Assembly: GCF_006782915.1 (NCBI RefSeq) | Contig: NZ_VCNP01000055.1 | Coordinates: 124,001 to 188,000, forward strand | Length of the DNA stretch: 64,000 nucleotides | Direction: 5' to 3' | From: Streptomyces calvus | Lineage (GTDB): Bacteria; Actinomycetota; Actinomycetes; Streptomycetales; Streptomycetaceae | In this document: one piece after another, positions 42,675 through 51,138 of the stretch | How the letters are laid out: the number at the start of each line of letters is the position of its first letter | Position numbering within the stretch: the first letter of the stretch is position 1 | The notes under the pieces: generated by a model | The model's input: the letters and a program-made list of their open reading frames with translations, nothing else | Database searches by the model: none | Told to the model about the DNA's origin: nothing | Position numbers and translations under genes: made by a program

Positions 42675-42701
42675 TACGTATGGAGTCGCTCGTTATACGT
42701 A
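42675..42701. promoter_or_regulatory. operator-like inverted repeat between LacI and MFS genes
   Basis: TACGTAT (42675-42681) and ATACGTA (42695-42701) are perfect inverted 7-bp arms separated by 13 nt, in an AT-rich patch of the divergent intergenic region. It is a candidate binding site for the LacI-type protein or a shared promoter element. Confidence 0.5.
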
Positions 42702-42750
42702 ACACTTCGATGCTTCCGATGGACATCGGGGGCTGACTGAAGGGGTCGGC

Positions 42751-44010
42751 ATGGCCACGGGATACCTGGAGATCCTCCGGGCACGGCACGCCACCCGGCT
42801 GCTCGTGGGCACGCTCGTGGGACGGTTGCCCAACGCGACCGCCGCCATCGCGATCGTGCTCTTCGTGCGCGCGGAGGGCGGCACGTACAGCCTGGCGGGT
42901 GCGCTGGCGGCGGTGTACGGCGTCGCCAACGCCGTCGGGCAGCCGGTGCTCGGACGCCTGGTGGACCTGCGCGGACAGCCGCGGGTGCAGTTGCCCGCCG
43001 CCGTGCTGTCGGCCCTGGCGATGGCGGTGTTCGCGTTCGCCGGAACCGATTCGCTCGCGGTGGCCTACGCGGCCGTGGCCGCGGCCGGGCTCTTCACCCC
43101 GCCCCTGGAGGGCGGGCTGCGGGCGCTGTGGTCCTCGGTGCTGCCCAAGGAGGAGCAGGTCCACCGGGCGTACGCCATGGACGCCGTGGCGCAGGAGGTG
43201 ATGTTCACCGTCGGGCCGCTGCTGGTGACGGTGTGCGTCTCCCTGTGGTCGGCGCAGGGCGCGCTGCTGGTGGTGAACGGCATAGGCGTGCTGGGCGCCC
43301 TGTCCGTGGTCGTCTCGCCGCCCTCGCGCGCCTGGCGGTCCGCGCCGCGCGAGGCGCACTGGCTGGGCGCGCTGCGCTCGTCGGGACTGCTCGCGCTGCT
43401 GGGCGCGTTCCTGGCGGTGGGCGGCGCCATGGGATCGATCGCCGTGGCGGCGGTGTCGTACGCCGACGAGCACGGCGGTGACCACGTGTACGGCTGGCTG
43501 ATGGCCGGCATCGGCCTCGGCGCACTCATCGGCGGGACGGCGTACGGGGCCCGGCAGTGGACCGGCGAGCCCACGCGGCGACTGCAGGTGCTGGTGGCCC
43601 TTCTGGCGGTGTGTTACCTGCCGCTGATGCTGATGCCCGGCCCGGTGACGATGACGCTGCTCACCGTGGTCGCCGGACTGTTCCTCGCGCCCGCCATCGC
43701 CTGCGCCTTCGTCCTGGTCGACCGGCACGCGCCGCGGGGCACGGTCACGGAGGCGTTCTCCTGGCTGGTGACGACGTTCACCGTGGGTGCGTCGGTCGGT
43801 ACGGGGCTCACCGGGCCGGTGGTCGAGGCGGGCGGAACCCTGTGGGGATTCGCCGTGCCGGGGCTGGCGGGCGGCGTGGGTCTGCTGGTTTTGCTCGCCA
43901 CGGGACGGGTACTGGCAGTTCCCGCCGGGCGGGCGGTGGTTGCGGCTCGTTCGGAAAATGATCCGAACCGTGCCCTCGAACCTCGTTTCAGCTCGGGGGA
44001 TCGGGCGTAA
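42751..44010 (+). CDS. MFS transporter
   Basis: This 419-residue major facilitator protein has about 12 predicted transmembrane helices. The loop after helix 2 reads GQPVLGRLVDLRGQPR, a good match to the MFS motif GxLxDRxGxR. The family resembles drug or metabolite exporters. GAAGGGG lies about 6 nt before the ATG. It is divergent from the LacI-type regulator and ends 9 nt before pafA, but pafA seems to start from its own promoter. The substrate is unknown. Confidence 0.88.
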   Translation: MATGYLEILRARHATRLLVGTLVGRLPNATAAIAIVLFVRAEGGTYSLAGALAAVYGVANAVGQPVLGRLVDLRGQPRVQLPAAVLSALAMAVFAFAGTDSLAVAYAAVAAAGLFTPPLEGGLRALWSSVLPKEEQVHRAYAMDAVAQEVMFTVGPLLVTVCVSLWSAQGALLVVNGIGVLGALSVVVSPPSRAWRSAPREAHWLGALRSSGLLALLGAFLAVGGAMGSIAVAAVSYADEHGGDHVYGWLMAGIGLGALIGGTAYGARQWTGEPTRRLQVLVALLAVCYLPLMLMPGPVTMTLLTVVAGLFLAPAIACAFVLVDRHAPRGTVTEAFSWLVTTFTVGASVGTGLTGPVVEAGGTLWGFAVPGLAGGVGLLVLLATGRVLAVPAGRAVVAARSENDPNRALEPRFSSGDRA

Positions 44011-44013
44011 TGT
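44008..44013 (+). promoter_or_regulatory. candidate -10 box (TAATGT) of pafA, leaderless
   Basis: TAATGT overlaps the stop codon of the MFS gene and ends 6 nt before the pafA ATG. GTTTCA at 43985-43990 gives a 17-nt spacer as a weak -35. No Shine-Dalgarno sequence lies between. Confidence 0.5.
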
Positions 44014-44019
44014 TCCCTC

Positions 44020-45381
44020 ATGGACCGCCGCATTTTCGGGCTGGAGAACGAGTACGGCGTCACGTGCACGTTCAGGGGACAGCGCCGCCTGTCGCCTGAC
44101 GAGGTGGCGCGGTACCTCTTCCGCCGTGTCGTGTCATGGGGCCGAAGCAGCAATGTCTTTCTGCGGAACGGCGCCCGCCTCTATCTCGACGTGGGGTCAC
44201 ACCCGGAATACGCAACGCCGGAATGTGACAACGTGACCGAACTGGTCACCCACGACAAGGCCGGCGAGCGCATTCTCGAGGGACTCCTGGTGGACGCGGA
44301 ACGACGCCTGCACGAGGAGGGAATCGCGGGCGACGTCTACCTCTTCAAGAACAACACCGACTCCGCCGGCAACTCCTACGGCTGCCACGAGAATTACCTC
44401 GTGGCGCGGCACGGGGAGTTCTCGCGGCTCGCCGACATCCTCATTCCGTTCCTGGTGACGAGGCAGTTGCTGTGCGGCGCCGGCAAGGTGCTGCAGACGC
44501 CGCGCGGCGCCGTGTACTGCGTCAGCCAGCGGGCCGAGCACATCTGGGAGGGCGTCTCCTCGGCGACGACCCGCTCCCGGCCGATCATCAACACCCGCGA
44601 CGAGCCGCACGCGGACGCCGAGCGCTACCGCCGGCTGCACGTCATCGTGGGCGACTCGAACATGTCCGAGACGACCATGCTGCTCAAGGTCGGCGCCACC
44701 GACCTGGTGCTGCGCATGATCGAGGCGGGCACCGTGATGCGCGACCTCACGCTGGAGAACCCGATCCGGGCGATCCGCGAGGTCAGCCACGACATCACCG
44801 GCCGGCGCAAGGTGCGCCTGGCCAGCGGCCGGGAGGCGTCCGCGCTGGAGGTGCAGCGCGAGTACTACGAGAAGGCCCTGGACTTCTGCGAGCGCCGCGG
44901 CATCCGCACCGGCACCGTCGAACAGGTCCTGGAGCTGTGGGGCCGCACCCTGGACGCGATCGAGTCGGAGGACCTCGACCGCATCGGCACCGAGATCGAC
45001 TGGGTCATGAAGTACAAGCTCCTCGAGCGGTACCGGGCCAAGCACAACATGACCATGTCGCACCCGCGGGTCGCCCAGATAGACCTCGCCTACCACGACA
45101 TCCACCGCCGACGGGGCCTGTACTACCTGCTGGAGAAAAAGGGACAAGCGGCCCGGATCTGCAACGATCTGAAGATCTTCGAGGGCAAGTCCGTTCCGCC
45201 GCAGACCACTCGGGCCCGGCTGCGCGGCGACTTCATCCGCCGCGCCCAGGAGCAGCGCCGCGACTTCACCGTCGACTGGGTGCACCTCAAGCTCAACGAC
45301 CAGGCGCAGCGCACCGTGTTGTGCAAGGACCCGTTCCGTTCGGTGGACGAACGAGTGGAGAAGCTGATCGCCGGAATGTGA
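44020..45381 (+). CDS. pafA: Pup-protein ligase PafA
   Basis: This 453-residue ATP-dependent ligase forms the isopeptide bond between the C-terminal Glu of deamidated Pup and substrate lysines. The N terminus MDRRIFGLENEYGVTCTF contains the catalytic acidic residues. NGARLYLDVGSHPEYATPEC, FKNNTDSAGNSYGCHENYL and PIINTRDEPHADAERYRRLH are the shared Dop/PafA signatures. It lacks the Dop-loop, which separates it from Dop at 37289. The FKBP, pafB and pafC genes follow in the same direction. Confidence 0.96.
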   Translation: MDRRIFGLENEYGVTCTFRGQRRLSPDEVARYLFRRVVSWGRSSNVFLRNGARLYLDVGSHPEYATPECDNVTELVTHDKAGERILEGLLVDAERRLHEEGIAGDVYLFKNNTDSAGNSYGCHENYLVARHGEFSRLADILIPFLVTRQLLCGAGKVLQTPRGAVYCVSQRAEHIWEGVSSATTRSRPIINTRDEPHADAERYRRLHVIVGDSNMSETTMLLKVGATDLVLRMIEAGTVMRDLTLENPIRAIREVSHDITGRRKVRLASGREASALEVQREYYEKALDFCERRGIRTGTVEQVLELWGRTLDAIESEDLDRIGTEIDWVMKYKLLERYRAKHNMTMSHPRVAQIDLAYHDIHRRRGLYYLLEKKGQAARICNDLKIFEGKSVPPQTTRARLRGDFIRRAQEQRRDFTVDWVHLKLNDQAQRTVLCKDPFRSVDERVEKLIAGM

Positions 45382-45427
45382 GGAACGCGTTCCGCCAGGG
45401 GATCCCAAAATTCCCGGAACGTCACAC

Positions 45428-45457
45428 GGGCGCCGTACGTTACACCGTGCGGCGCCC
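45428..45457 (+). terminator. hairpin after pafA
   Basis: An 8-bp GC stem (45428-45435 with 45450-45457), extendable with a G-U pair, then TTG. It is moderately strong and separates pafA from the FKBP lipoprotein gene. Confidence 0.6.
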
Positions 45458-45519
45458 TTGTCACGCCGTAGAGTTGCGCGGACGCCATCCACAAGATCGA
45501 CGATTACGAGGCCCCCACC

Positions 45520-46521
45520 GTGCGCCGACGCTCACTTCTCATTGCCGTTCCCGCAGGACTGGCCACCCTCGCCGCGTGCGGCGACGACAAGTCCGACTCG
45601 GGCAAGGCCAGCGACAGTGCCTCCCCCTCGGCGCCGGAGGCATCCGCGGCGCCCTCGCCCAAGATCGTCGACGGCCCGCTGCCGGCGATCACGGCAGGCA
45701 CGAAGTTCGGCGAGAAGCCCACGGTCGCCAAGGGCAGCGGCGACCCCTCCGACCAGCTCGCGGTCAAGACCGTCGTCGCCGGCAGCGGCAGGACGATCGC
45801 CGAGAACGACTTCGTCGTGGCCCACTACCTCGGTCAGGTGTGGAACACCGCGAAGGTGTTCGACAACTCCTACGACCGCAAGACCCCGCTGGCCATCCAG
45901 CTCGCCCAGGGCAGCATCATCGACGGCTGGCGCTACGCGCTGACCGGCAAGAAGACCGGCAGCCGCGTCCAGATGGCCGTCCCGCCCACCTGGGGCTACG
46001 GCGAACAGGGCAACCAGCAGGCGGGCATCAAGGGCACCGACACGCTGGTGTTCGTGGTCGACGTGCAGGACACGTTCAACGCCAAGAGCTCCGCCAAGGG
46101 CAGCGAGGTGGCCCAGGACAACACCGACCTGCCCAAGGTCGGCACCAACACCGACGGCAAGGCCCCCTCCATCGAGGTGCCCGACGCGGACGCCCCGAAG
46201 AAGCTCGTGTCGAGCTACGTCCTCGAGGGCGACGGCGAGGAGGTGGGCGCGGAGAACAGCGTCCTCGTCCAGTACAAGGGCGTGCTGTGGGACGGCGGCA
46301 AGGAGTTCGACTCCACGTACGGCCGGGGACAGCTGACGTCGTTCTCGCTCCAGCAGGTCGTCAAGGGCTGGGCGCAGGGGCTGACCGGCAAGAAGGTCGG
46401 CAGCCGGGTCCTCATCGTGATCCCGCCGGAGCTGGGCTACGGCGACCAGCCGCCGCAGGGCAGCGGCATCAAGAAGGACTCCACGCTGATCTTCTCCGTC
46501 GACATCCTCGCGAAGCTGTGA
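45520..46521 (+). CDS. FKBP-type prolyl isomerase lipoprotein with two FKBP domains
   Basis: This 333-residue extracytoplasmic lipoprotein has a short signal peptide with lipobox TLAAC (lipidated C20), a Ser/Ala-rich linker, and two FKBP-fold peptidyl-prolyl isomerase domains. Domain 1 spans about 85-185 (DFVVAHYLGQVW, YALTGKKTGSRVQMAVPP, TLVFVVDVQD). Domain 2 spans about 230-330 (VLVQYKGVLWDGGKEFDSTYG, GLTGKKVGSRVLIVIPPELGYG). It probably helps proline-limited folding of exported proteins. The start is GTG with only a weak GAGG upstream. A second, single-domain FKBP gene follows 61 nt later. Confidence 0.92.
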   Translation: MRRRSLLIAVPAGLATLAACGDDKSDSGKASDSASPSAPEASAAPSPKIVDGPLPAITAGTKFGEKPTVAKGSGDPSDQLAVKTVVAGSGRTIAENDFVVAHYLGQVWNTAKVFDNSYDRKTPLAIQLAQGSIIDGWRYALTGKKTGSRVQMAVPPTWGYGEQGNQQAGIKGTDTLVFVVDVQDTFNAKSSAKGSEVAQDNTDLPKVGTNTDGKAPSIEVPDADAPKKLVSSYVLEGDGEEVGAENSVLVQYKGVLWDGGKEFDSTYGRGQLTSFSLQQVVKGWAQGLTGKKVGSRVLIVIPPELGYGDQPPQGSGIKKDSTLIFSVDILAKL

Positions 46522-46582
46522 CGCCGTGAGGATGTAAGACTGTGCGTGTTCGCCTTTCCGCAGACAAGCAGGAGCGTAAGAC

Positions 46583-46954
46583 GTGAGCATCGACAAGCCC
46601 GAGATCGACTTCCCGGGCGGCGAGCCCCCGGCGGACCTCGAGATCAAGGACATCTGGGAGGGCGACGGCGAGGTCGCGAAGGCGGGCCAGACCGTCACCG
46701 TGCACTACGTCGGCGTTGCTTTCAGCACGGGCGAGGAGTTCGACGCCAGCTGGAACCGTGGCACCCCCTTCCGCTTCCCGCTGGGCGGCGGCCGGGTCAT
46801 CAAGGGCTGGGACCAGGGCGTGCAGGGCATGAAGGTCGGCGGCCGCCGCCAGCTGACCATCCCCGCCCACCTCGCCTACGGCAACCAGAGCCCCACCCCG
46901 GCCATCAAGCCCGGTGAGACCCTGATCTTCGTGGTCGACCTGCTCGGCGTCTGA
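46583..46954 (+). CDS. cytosolic FKBP-type peptidyl-prolyl isomerase
   Basis: This 123-residue single FKBP domain has no signal peptide. The active-site features are VTVHYVGVAFSTGEEFDASW, GGGRVIKGWDQGVQGMKVGGRRQ and TIPAHLAYGNQSP. It is close in length and sequence to small bacterial FKBPs that bind FK506 and rapamycin. The start is GTG with AGGAG about 8 nt upstream. It forms a pair with the two-domain lipoprotein and ends in a terminator, just before pafB. Confidence 0.95.
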   Translation: MSIDKPEIDFPGGEPPADLEIKDIWEGDGEVAKAGQTVTVHYVGVAFSTGEEFDASWNRGTPFRFPLGGGRVIKGWDQGVQGMKVGGRRQLTIPAHLAYGNQSPTPAIKPGETLIFVVDLLGV

Positions 46955-46976
46955 TCCGATCGAAGCCGATCATCCA

Positions 46977-47004
46977 GGGCCCATGCCTGTCCGGGCATGG
47001 GCCC
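46977..47004 (+). terminator. hairpin after the FKBP gene
   Basis: A perfect 11-bp stem (46977-46987 with 46994-47004), loop TGTCCG, followed by CTTTT within a few bases. Confidence 0.88.
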
Positions 47005-47077
47005 TCGGCTTTTACCGCGCCACCCCGGAGCGGTACGGTCATCGCTCGTAAGCACCATAGGGAGGCGAAGCGCGTCG

Positions 47078-48031
47078 ATGGCCATTGCCAAGGCCGAGCG
47101 GCTGATGAACCTGGCGCTGTGTCTGCTCGGGACACGGCGGCCGCTCAGCAAGCGCGAGCTGCGCGAGTCCATCGAGGCCTATCTGGAAGCCGGCTCCGAC
47201 GACTCCTTCAACCGCATGTTCGAGCGCGACAAGGACGACCTGCGCGAACTCGGACTGGTCATCGAGACGGTCGAGAACCTCGACGGCGAGACCGGCTACC
47301 TGGCCCGCCGCGACAGCAACCGGCTGCCGCCCATCACCCTCGACGCCGAGGAGGCCGCCGCCCTCGGACTCGCCGCCAAGGTGTGGCAGCAGGCGCGGCT
47401 CGCCGGAGCGGCCAGCGGAGCCCTGCAGAAGCTGCGCGCCGCCGGCCTCCCCGAGGACGTCGACCCGTACGGGCCGCACGGCGCGCTGGAACCGCGCATC
47501 CCCGTGCACGAGGCCGCGTTCGAGCCGCTGATGCTCGCCTGTCGTGACCGCCGCCCGGTCGTCTTCGACTACCGCAAGGCCAACGCCGCCCAGCCCGAGC
47601 AGCGGCACGTGGAGCCCTGGGCGCTGGAGTGCTGGCGCGGCCACTGGTACCTGGCCGGCTGGGACCGGGGCCGCGGCGCCGAGCGGGTCTTCCGGCTCTC
47701 CCGGATCACCGGGAAGGTGCGCTCGCGCAGCGGCCGGTTCTCCGTCCCGGTGCCGGACGTGGTGACCGTGCGGGAGACGGTGGCCGGCTGGGCCGGCGAG
47801 ACCGCCGACCGCTCGGCGCGGATCCGGCTGCGCTCCGACGCCGGTTACCCCCTTCGGGCGAGGGCCACCGCGGTGCGGGAACTCGGCGACGGGTGGGACG
47901 AGTTGGAGATTCCGTACGGGCACGGCCTGGATGCCTGGCTGGTGGAGTTCGGACCGGACGTGGTGGTCCTGGAGCCCGCCGAGCTGCGGGCCGACGTGGT
48001 GGACCGGCTGCGTGCCGTGGCCAAGGGCTGA
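47078..48031 (+). CDS. pafB: WYL-domain regulator PafB
   Basis: This 317-residue protein has an N-terminal winged helix (MAIAKAERLMNLALCLLGTRRPLSKRELRES) and a WYL domain (about 160-235, with RPVVFDYRKANA, HVEPWALECWRGHWYLAGWD and FRLSRITG). A WCX extension follows. PafB and PafC form an activator of the DNA-damage response in actinobacteria and are encoded beside pafA without being needed for pupylation. The ATG at 47078 has GGGAGG 12 nt upstream, a rather long spacer. pafC follows after 18 nt. Confidence 0.93.
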   Translation: MAIAKAERLMNLALCLLGTRRPLSKRELRESIEAYLEAGSDDSFNRMFERDKDDLRELGLVIETVENLDGETGYLARRDSNRLPPITLDAEEAAALGLAAKVWQQARLAGAASGALQKLRAAGLPEDVDPYGPHGALEPRIPVHEAAFEPLMLACRDRRPVVFDYRKANAAQPEQRHVEPWALECWRGHWYLAGWDRGRGAERVFRLSRITGKVRSRSGRFSVPVPDVVTVRETVAGWAGETADRSARIRLRSDAGYPLRARATAVRELGDGWDELEIPYGHGLDAWLVEFGPDVVVLEPAELRADVVDRLRAVAKG

Positions 48032-48049
48032 GGGGGAGCGGAGAAGGAC

Positions 48050-49045
48050 GTGGCAGGCAAACCGGTCAGGCCCGTGAACGCCATCGACCAGACCCGGCGG
48101 ATGCTCTCCCTGGTCACCTATCTGCGGGAGCGTCCCGGAGCCCGGATCGAGGACGTGGCGCGCGCCTTCGGCATCACCGAGGACGAGCTGGTCTCCGACC
48201 TCGACGTGCTGCCCATGTGCGGCACCAGCTTCCGCGGCGGCGATCTGCTGGACATCGACACCGACGGCGAGCGCATCTGGTGGCACAACCCGGCCGCGCT
48301 CGGCGCGGAGGCGGCCGAACCGCTGCGGCTCGCCGCCGACGAGGCCACCGCCCTGCTGGTCGCCGCCCGCGCCGTGGCCACACTGCCCGGACTGCGCGAG
48401 AGCGACCGGCAGGCCCTGCTGCGGGCCACCGCCAAGGTGGAGACCGCGGCCGGCGAGGCCGCCGGCGCCAGCTCCCGGCTCTCGGTGACCTTCGAGTCGG
48501 AGGGCGGCGTCTTCGCAGACGTCGACCGGGCCATCGCCGAGCGCCGCAGACTGTGGATCCGCTACTACTCCCCGGCGCGCGACGAGGTCACCGAGCGCGA
48601 GATCGACCCCATCCGCCTGGTCAGCGTCGGACACACCTATGTCGAGGCCTGGTGCCGCCGCTCCGAGGCGCGCCGCACCTTCCGGCTCGACCGGGTCGCC
48701 GAGATCAGGATCCTCGACGAGCCGTCCGCACCGCCCGAGGTGGAGCTGCGGGACCTGTCGGAGGCGCTGGTGCAGCCCGCGGCCGAGGACCCGGAAGTGG
48801 TCGTCGAGGTCGGGCCGGGCGGCCGCTGGGTCGCCGAGTACTACCCGCACGACAGCGCGGAGGAGCTGCCGGACGGCGGGCTGCGCATCACCCTGCGCAC
48901 GCCGGACCCGGCCTCGCTCAGACGGCTGGCGCTGCGGCTCGGCCGGGACGGCCGCATCGTCGAACCGCAGGAACTGGCGCTGAGCGCCCGGCACGCCGCC
49001 CGGGAGGCGCTGGCGGCGTACGACGGGCTCGAGGCGGCCGTATGA
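48050..49045 (+). CDS. pafC: WYL-domain regulator PafC
   Basis: This 331-residue protein has the same layout as PafB. The N-terminal helix-turn-helix is TRRMLSLVTYLRERPGARIEDVARAFGI. The WYL domain near 160-225 contains RRLWIRYYSPARDEVTER, DPIRLVSVGHTYVEAWC and FRLDRVAEI, followed by a WCX-like region to the end. It is the partner of PafB; the pair is linked to repair-gene activation and resistance to genotoxic stress. The start is GTG with GGAGAAGGAC upstream. It lies 18 nt after pafB, so the two are co-translated. Confidence 0.93.
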   Translation: MAGKPVRPVNAIDQTRRMLSLVTYLRERPGARIEDVARAFGITEDELVSDLDVLPMCGTSFRGGDLLDIDTDGERIWWHNPAALGAEAAEPLRLAADEATALLVAARAVATLPGLRESDRQALLRATAKVETAAGEAAGASSRLSVTFESEGGVFADVDRAIAERRRLWIRYYSPARDEVTEREIDPIRLVSVGHTYVEAWCRRSEARRTFRLDRVAEIRILDEPSAPPEVELRDLSEALVQPAAEDPEVVVEVGPGGRWVAEYYPHDSAEELPDGGLRITLRTPDPASLRRLALRLGRDGRIVEPQELALSARHAAREALAAYDGLEAAV

Positions 49046-49097
49046 GCGGGCCGCACCCGGTGCGGCACGGGCAGGACGACAGTCAGGAGCGAGGGCT

Positions 49098-49391
49098 TTG
49101 AGCGAGTCGGCGACCCCTGGTGCGCAGGGCATGACGGCGGCGGTGGCGTTCGCCGGGATGAGAAGCGTCACCCCGGTCGTGTTCCGGGCGGGCTGCCCGG
49201 ACTGCCGGGAGCGCTTCGAGCTCACCGCGAGCGCGCTGCGCCTGGCCATCGGCGCCACCAGCCGCACCACCTTCTACTCCTTCACCTGTCCCGCGTGCGG
49301 TGCCGCCGTCCGCAAGCCGGCGGGGGAGCGGATCGTGGAGCTGCTGACCGGCGGCGGGGTCCGTACGCTGCGGCTGCACTCGACGGTCTAG
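49098..49391 (+). CDS. small zinc-ribbon-like protein, function unknown
   Basis: This 97-residue protein has two CxxC pairs, CPDC near residue 33 and CPAC near 60. They frame a region of beta character (FELTASALRLAIG, TFYSFTCP) and fit a rubredoxin/zinc-ribbon fold. The best start is the TTG at 49098, 8 nt after AGGAG; the first in-frame ATG (49131) would also keep both CxxC pairs. The protein is often found between pafC and tatA in actinobacteria, but I know no function. It lies 10 nt upstream of the small membrane protein gene. Confidence 0.7.
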   Translation: MSESATPGAQGMTAAVAFAGMRSVTPVVFRAGCPDCRERFELTASALRLAIGATSRTTFYSFTCPACGAAVRKPAGERIVELLTGGGVRTLRLHSTV

Positions 49392-49394
49392 GCT
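49389..49394 (+). promoter_or_regulatory. candidate -10 box (TAGGCT), leaderless
   Basis: TAGGCT overlaps the stop codon of the zinc-ribbon gene and ends 7 nt before the ATG at 49402. Confidence 0.45.
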
Positions 49395-49401
49395 CGGGCC
49401 C

Positions 49402-49596
49402 ATGTTCTGGCCGATGTTCGCGATTGCTCTGGGTTTCCTGGGTCTGGTGGTGCTCGGGGTGCTGGCCGTCCGGGTGTTCGTCGAGGCGGAGCGGCTCGGC
49501 AGACAGGTGACGGACTCGGCGCGCCGGATCAGCCGGGCGGCGGAGGAGTTGGAGCGGGCGTCGGCCGGCGCGGCCCGCTCCGCCGAGGCGCTGTGA
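49402..49596 (+). CDS. small single-pass membrane protein
   Basis: This 64-residue protein has one N-terminal transmembrane helix (about 5-26, FAIALGFLGLVVLGVLAVRVF). An amphipathic charged helix follows (EAERLGRQVTDSARRISRAAEELERA). The layout resembles TatA-like or DUF948-type small membrane proteins but lacks the Phe-Gly hinge of TatA. It is two genes upstream of the real tatA-tatC pair. No Shine-Dalgarno sequence is present and a -10-like hexamer lies 7 nt upstream. Function unknown. Confidence 0.75.
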   Translation: MFWPMFAIALGFLGLVVLGVLAVRVFVEAERLGRQVTDSARRISRAAEELERASAGAARSAEAL

Positions 49597-49776
49597 CGCT
49601 GCGCGGCAAAGGGCCCGAACGACCCGCGTCGGCTTGCGCCCTGTCACCTTGCGGGCCCCGGCAGGTACGCTGCTGATCGCGGCCCGGAGAACGAGGCCCG
49701 GACCGCGGACGGGAGTACGCACGGGGATTGCCTCACGTTCACCCCTGAGCGTTACGATCGCTGACAACACGATCGT

Positions 49777-49803
49777 TCGGACACATGTCCGACCGGTCGG
49801 ACA
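49777..49803. promoter_or_regulatory. triple half-site operator-like element upstream of tatA
   Basis: TCGGACA (49777-49783) and TGTCCGA (49786-49792) form a perfect inverted repeat with a 2-nt centre. A third TCGGACA follows at 49797-49803. ACGATCG also occurs twice just upstream. The element is 41-67 nt before the tatA start. Confidence 0.5.
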
Positions 49804-49843
49804 GCCCCCACCCCCAGCAGCCTCGGTGAGAAGGTAAAGACTT

Positions 49844-50125
49844 ATGTTCGGAAGGCTCGGCGCCCCCGAGATCATTCTCATCCTCGTCGTCATCATCCTG
49901 CTGTTCGGCGCGAAGAAGCTTCCGGACATGGCGCGCTCGCTCGGCAAGTCCGCGCGCATCCTCAAGAGCGAGGCCAAGGCGATGAAGGAGGACAAGTCCT
50001 CCGCCCCGGCGGACCCGCCGGCCACCGGCGAGCAGCCCCCGGCGCAGCGCACCATCCAGGCGGCCCCCGGCGACGTGACCAGCTCCCGCCCGGTCACGGA
50101 GCCGACGGACACGACCAAGCGCTGA
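49844..50125 (+). CDS. tatA: twin-arginine translocase subunit TatA
   Basis: This 93-residue protein has the TatA plan: a short N-terminal transmembrane helix with EIILILVVIILLFGAKKLPDMARSLG, including the Phe-Gly hinge, an amphipathic helix, and a disordered tail rich in Pro, Ala and charged residues. Many copies assemble with TatC to move folded proteins across the membrane. AGAAGGTAA lies before the ATG. tatC follows after 47 nt, so they form one transcript. Confidence 0.96.
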   Translation: MFGRLGAPEIILILVVIILLFGAKKLPDMARSLGKSARILKSEAKAMKEDKSSAPADPPATGEQPPAQRTIQAAPGDVTSSRPVTEPTDTTKR

Positions 50126-50172
50126 CGCAGGGCCGGTGACGTCCGGCCCGCCGCACGAGATGGGAACGTGGG

Positions 50173-51114
50173 TTGCTCAAGTCTGCCCGCAAGAAGGAGA
50201 GGGATCCCGAGGGGCGGATGCCCCTCGCGGAGCACCTTCGTGAGCTCCGCAACCGGCTGGCGAAGGCACTGCTGGCCATCGTCGCCGTCACGGTCGTCGC
50301 GGCCTTCTTCTACAACGACATCATCAACTTCTTCACCGAGCCGGTCCTCGAGTCCGTCGGCTGCGAGAAGTCCTTCGCGGAACTCGCCCGCTCGGCCAAC
50401 GACGCGGACCCCTGCGCGCAGATCACGATCAACGGTCTGCTCACGCCGTTCACACTCGCGCTGAAGGTCTCCCTGATGGCCGGTATCGTCCTGGCCTCGC
50501 CGGTCTGGCTGTACCAGCTGTGGGCCTTCGTCGCCCCCGGTCTGCACCGGCACGAGAAGAAGTACGCCTACGCGTTCGTCGCCACCGGCTTCCCGCTGTT
50601 CCTCGGCGGCGCCTACTTCGCGTACAAGGTGCTGCCGACCACGGCCGAGGTGCTGATCGAGTTCACCCCGATCGGCGTCGACAACCTGCTGCCGCTGGAC
50701 GACCTGCTGGACCTCGTCACGCGCATGGTGGTGGTCTTCGGCCTCTCCTTCGAGCTGCCGCTGCTGCTGGTCATGCTCAACTTCACCGGTGCCATCACGG
50801 GCAAGCGGATGCTCGGCTGGTGGCGCGGCATGATCATGGGCATCACGCTGTTCGCGGCCATCGCCACGCCCAGCACCGACCCGCTGACGATGATGGCGCT
50901 CGCCGGACCGATCTGGATCCTGTACTTCGGGGCCGTGGCCGTCGCCCTGCTGAACGACCGCCGCAGGCGTCGTCTGGAGGCGCTGGGCCCCGCCGACGAC
51001 GAGGCGTCCGAGCTGGACCTCACTCCCGAGGCCGTCGAGCCGGCGGAACCCGTGGCGGCCCTGCCCGAGCAGACGACCAAGGACCGGGTCAACGGTTATG
51101 ACGACGTGACCTGA
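50173..51114 (+). CDS. tatC: twin-arginine translocase subunit TatC
   Basis: This 313-residue polytopic core receptor of the Tat system binds the twin-arginine signal peptide. The N terminus carries the conserved MPLAEHLRELRNRL. Six transmembrane helices can be followed, with FVAPGLHRHEKKYAYAFV and the second-loop segment FGLSFELPLLLVML. An acidic cytosolic tail follows the last helix. The start appears to be TTG at 50173, since no ATG or GTG in the same frame lies upstream before a different-frame sequence; a start at the later MPLAEHL is possible. It lies 30 nt upstream of the lipid kinase gene. Confidence 0.95.
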   Translation: MLKSARKKERDPEGRMPLAEHLRELRNRLAKALLAIVAVTVVAAFFYNDIINFFTEPVLESVGCEKSFAELARSANDADPCAQITINGLLTPFTLALKVSLMAGIVLASPVWLYQLWAFVAPGLHRHEKKYAYAFVATGFPLFLGGAYFAYKVLPTTAEVLIEFTPIGVDNLLPLDDLLDLVTRMVVVFGLSFELPLLLVMLNFTGAITGKRMLGWWRGMIMGITLFAAIATPSTDPLTMMALAGPIWILYFGAVAVALLNDRRRRRLEALGPADDEASELDLTPEAVEPAEPVAALPEQTTKDRVNGYDDVT

Positions 51115-51132
51115 GGACCGGCTCGCAGCTCA

Positions 51133-51138
51133 TAGGGT
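51133..51138 (+). promoter_or_regulatory. candidate -10 box (TAGGGT), leaderless
   Basis: TAGGGT ends 6 nt before the GTG at 51145 with no ribosome-binding site in between. Confidence 0.45.
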
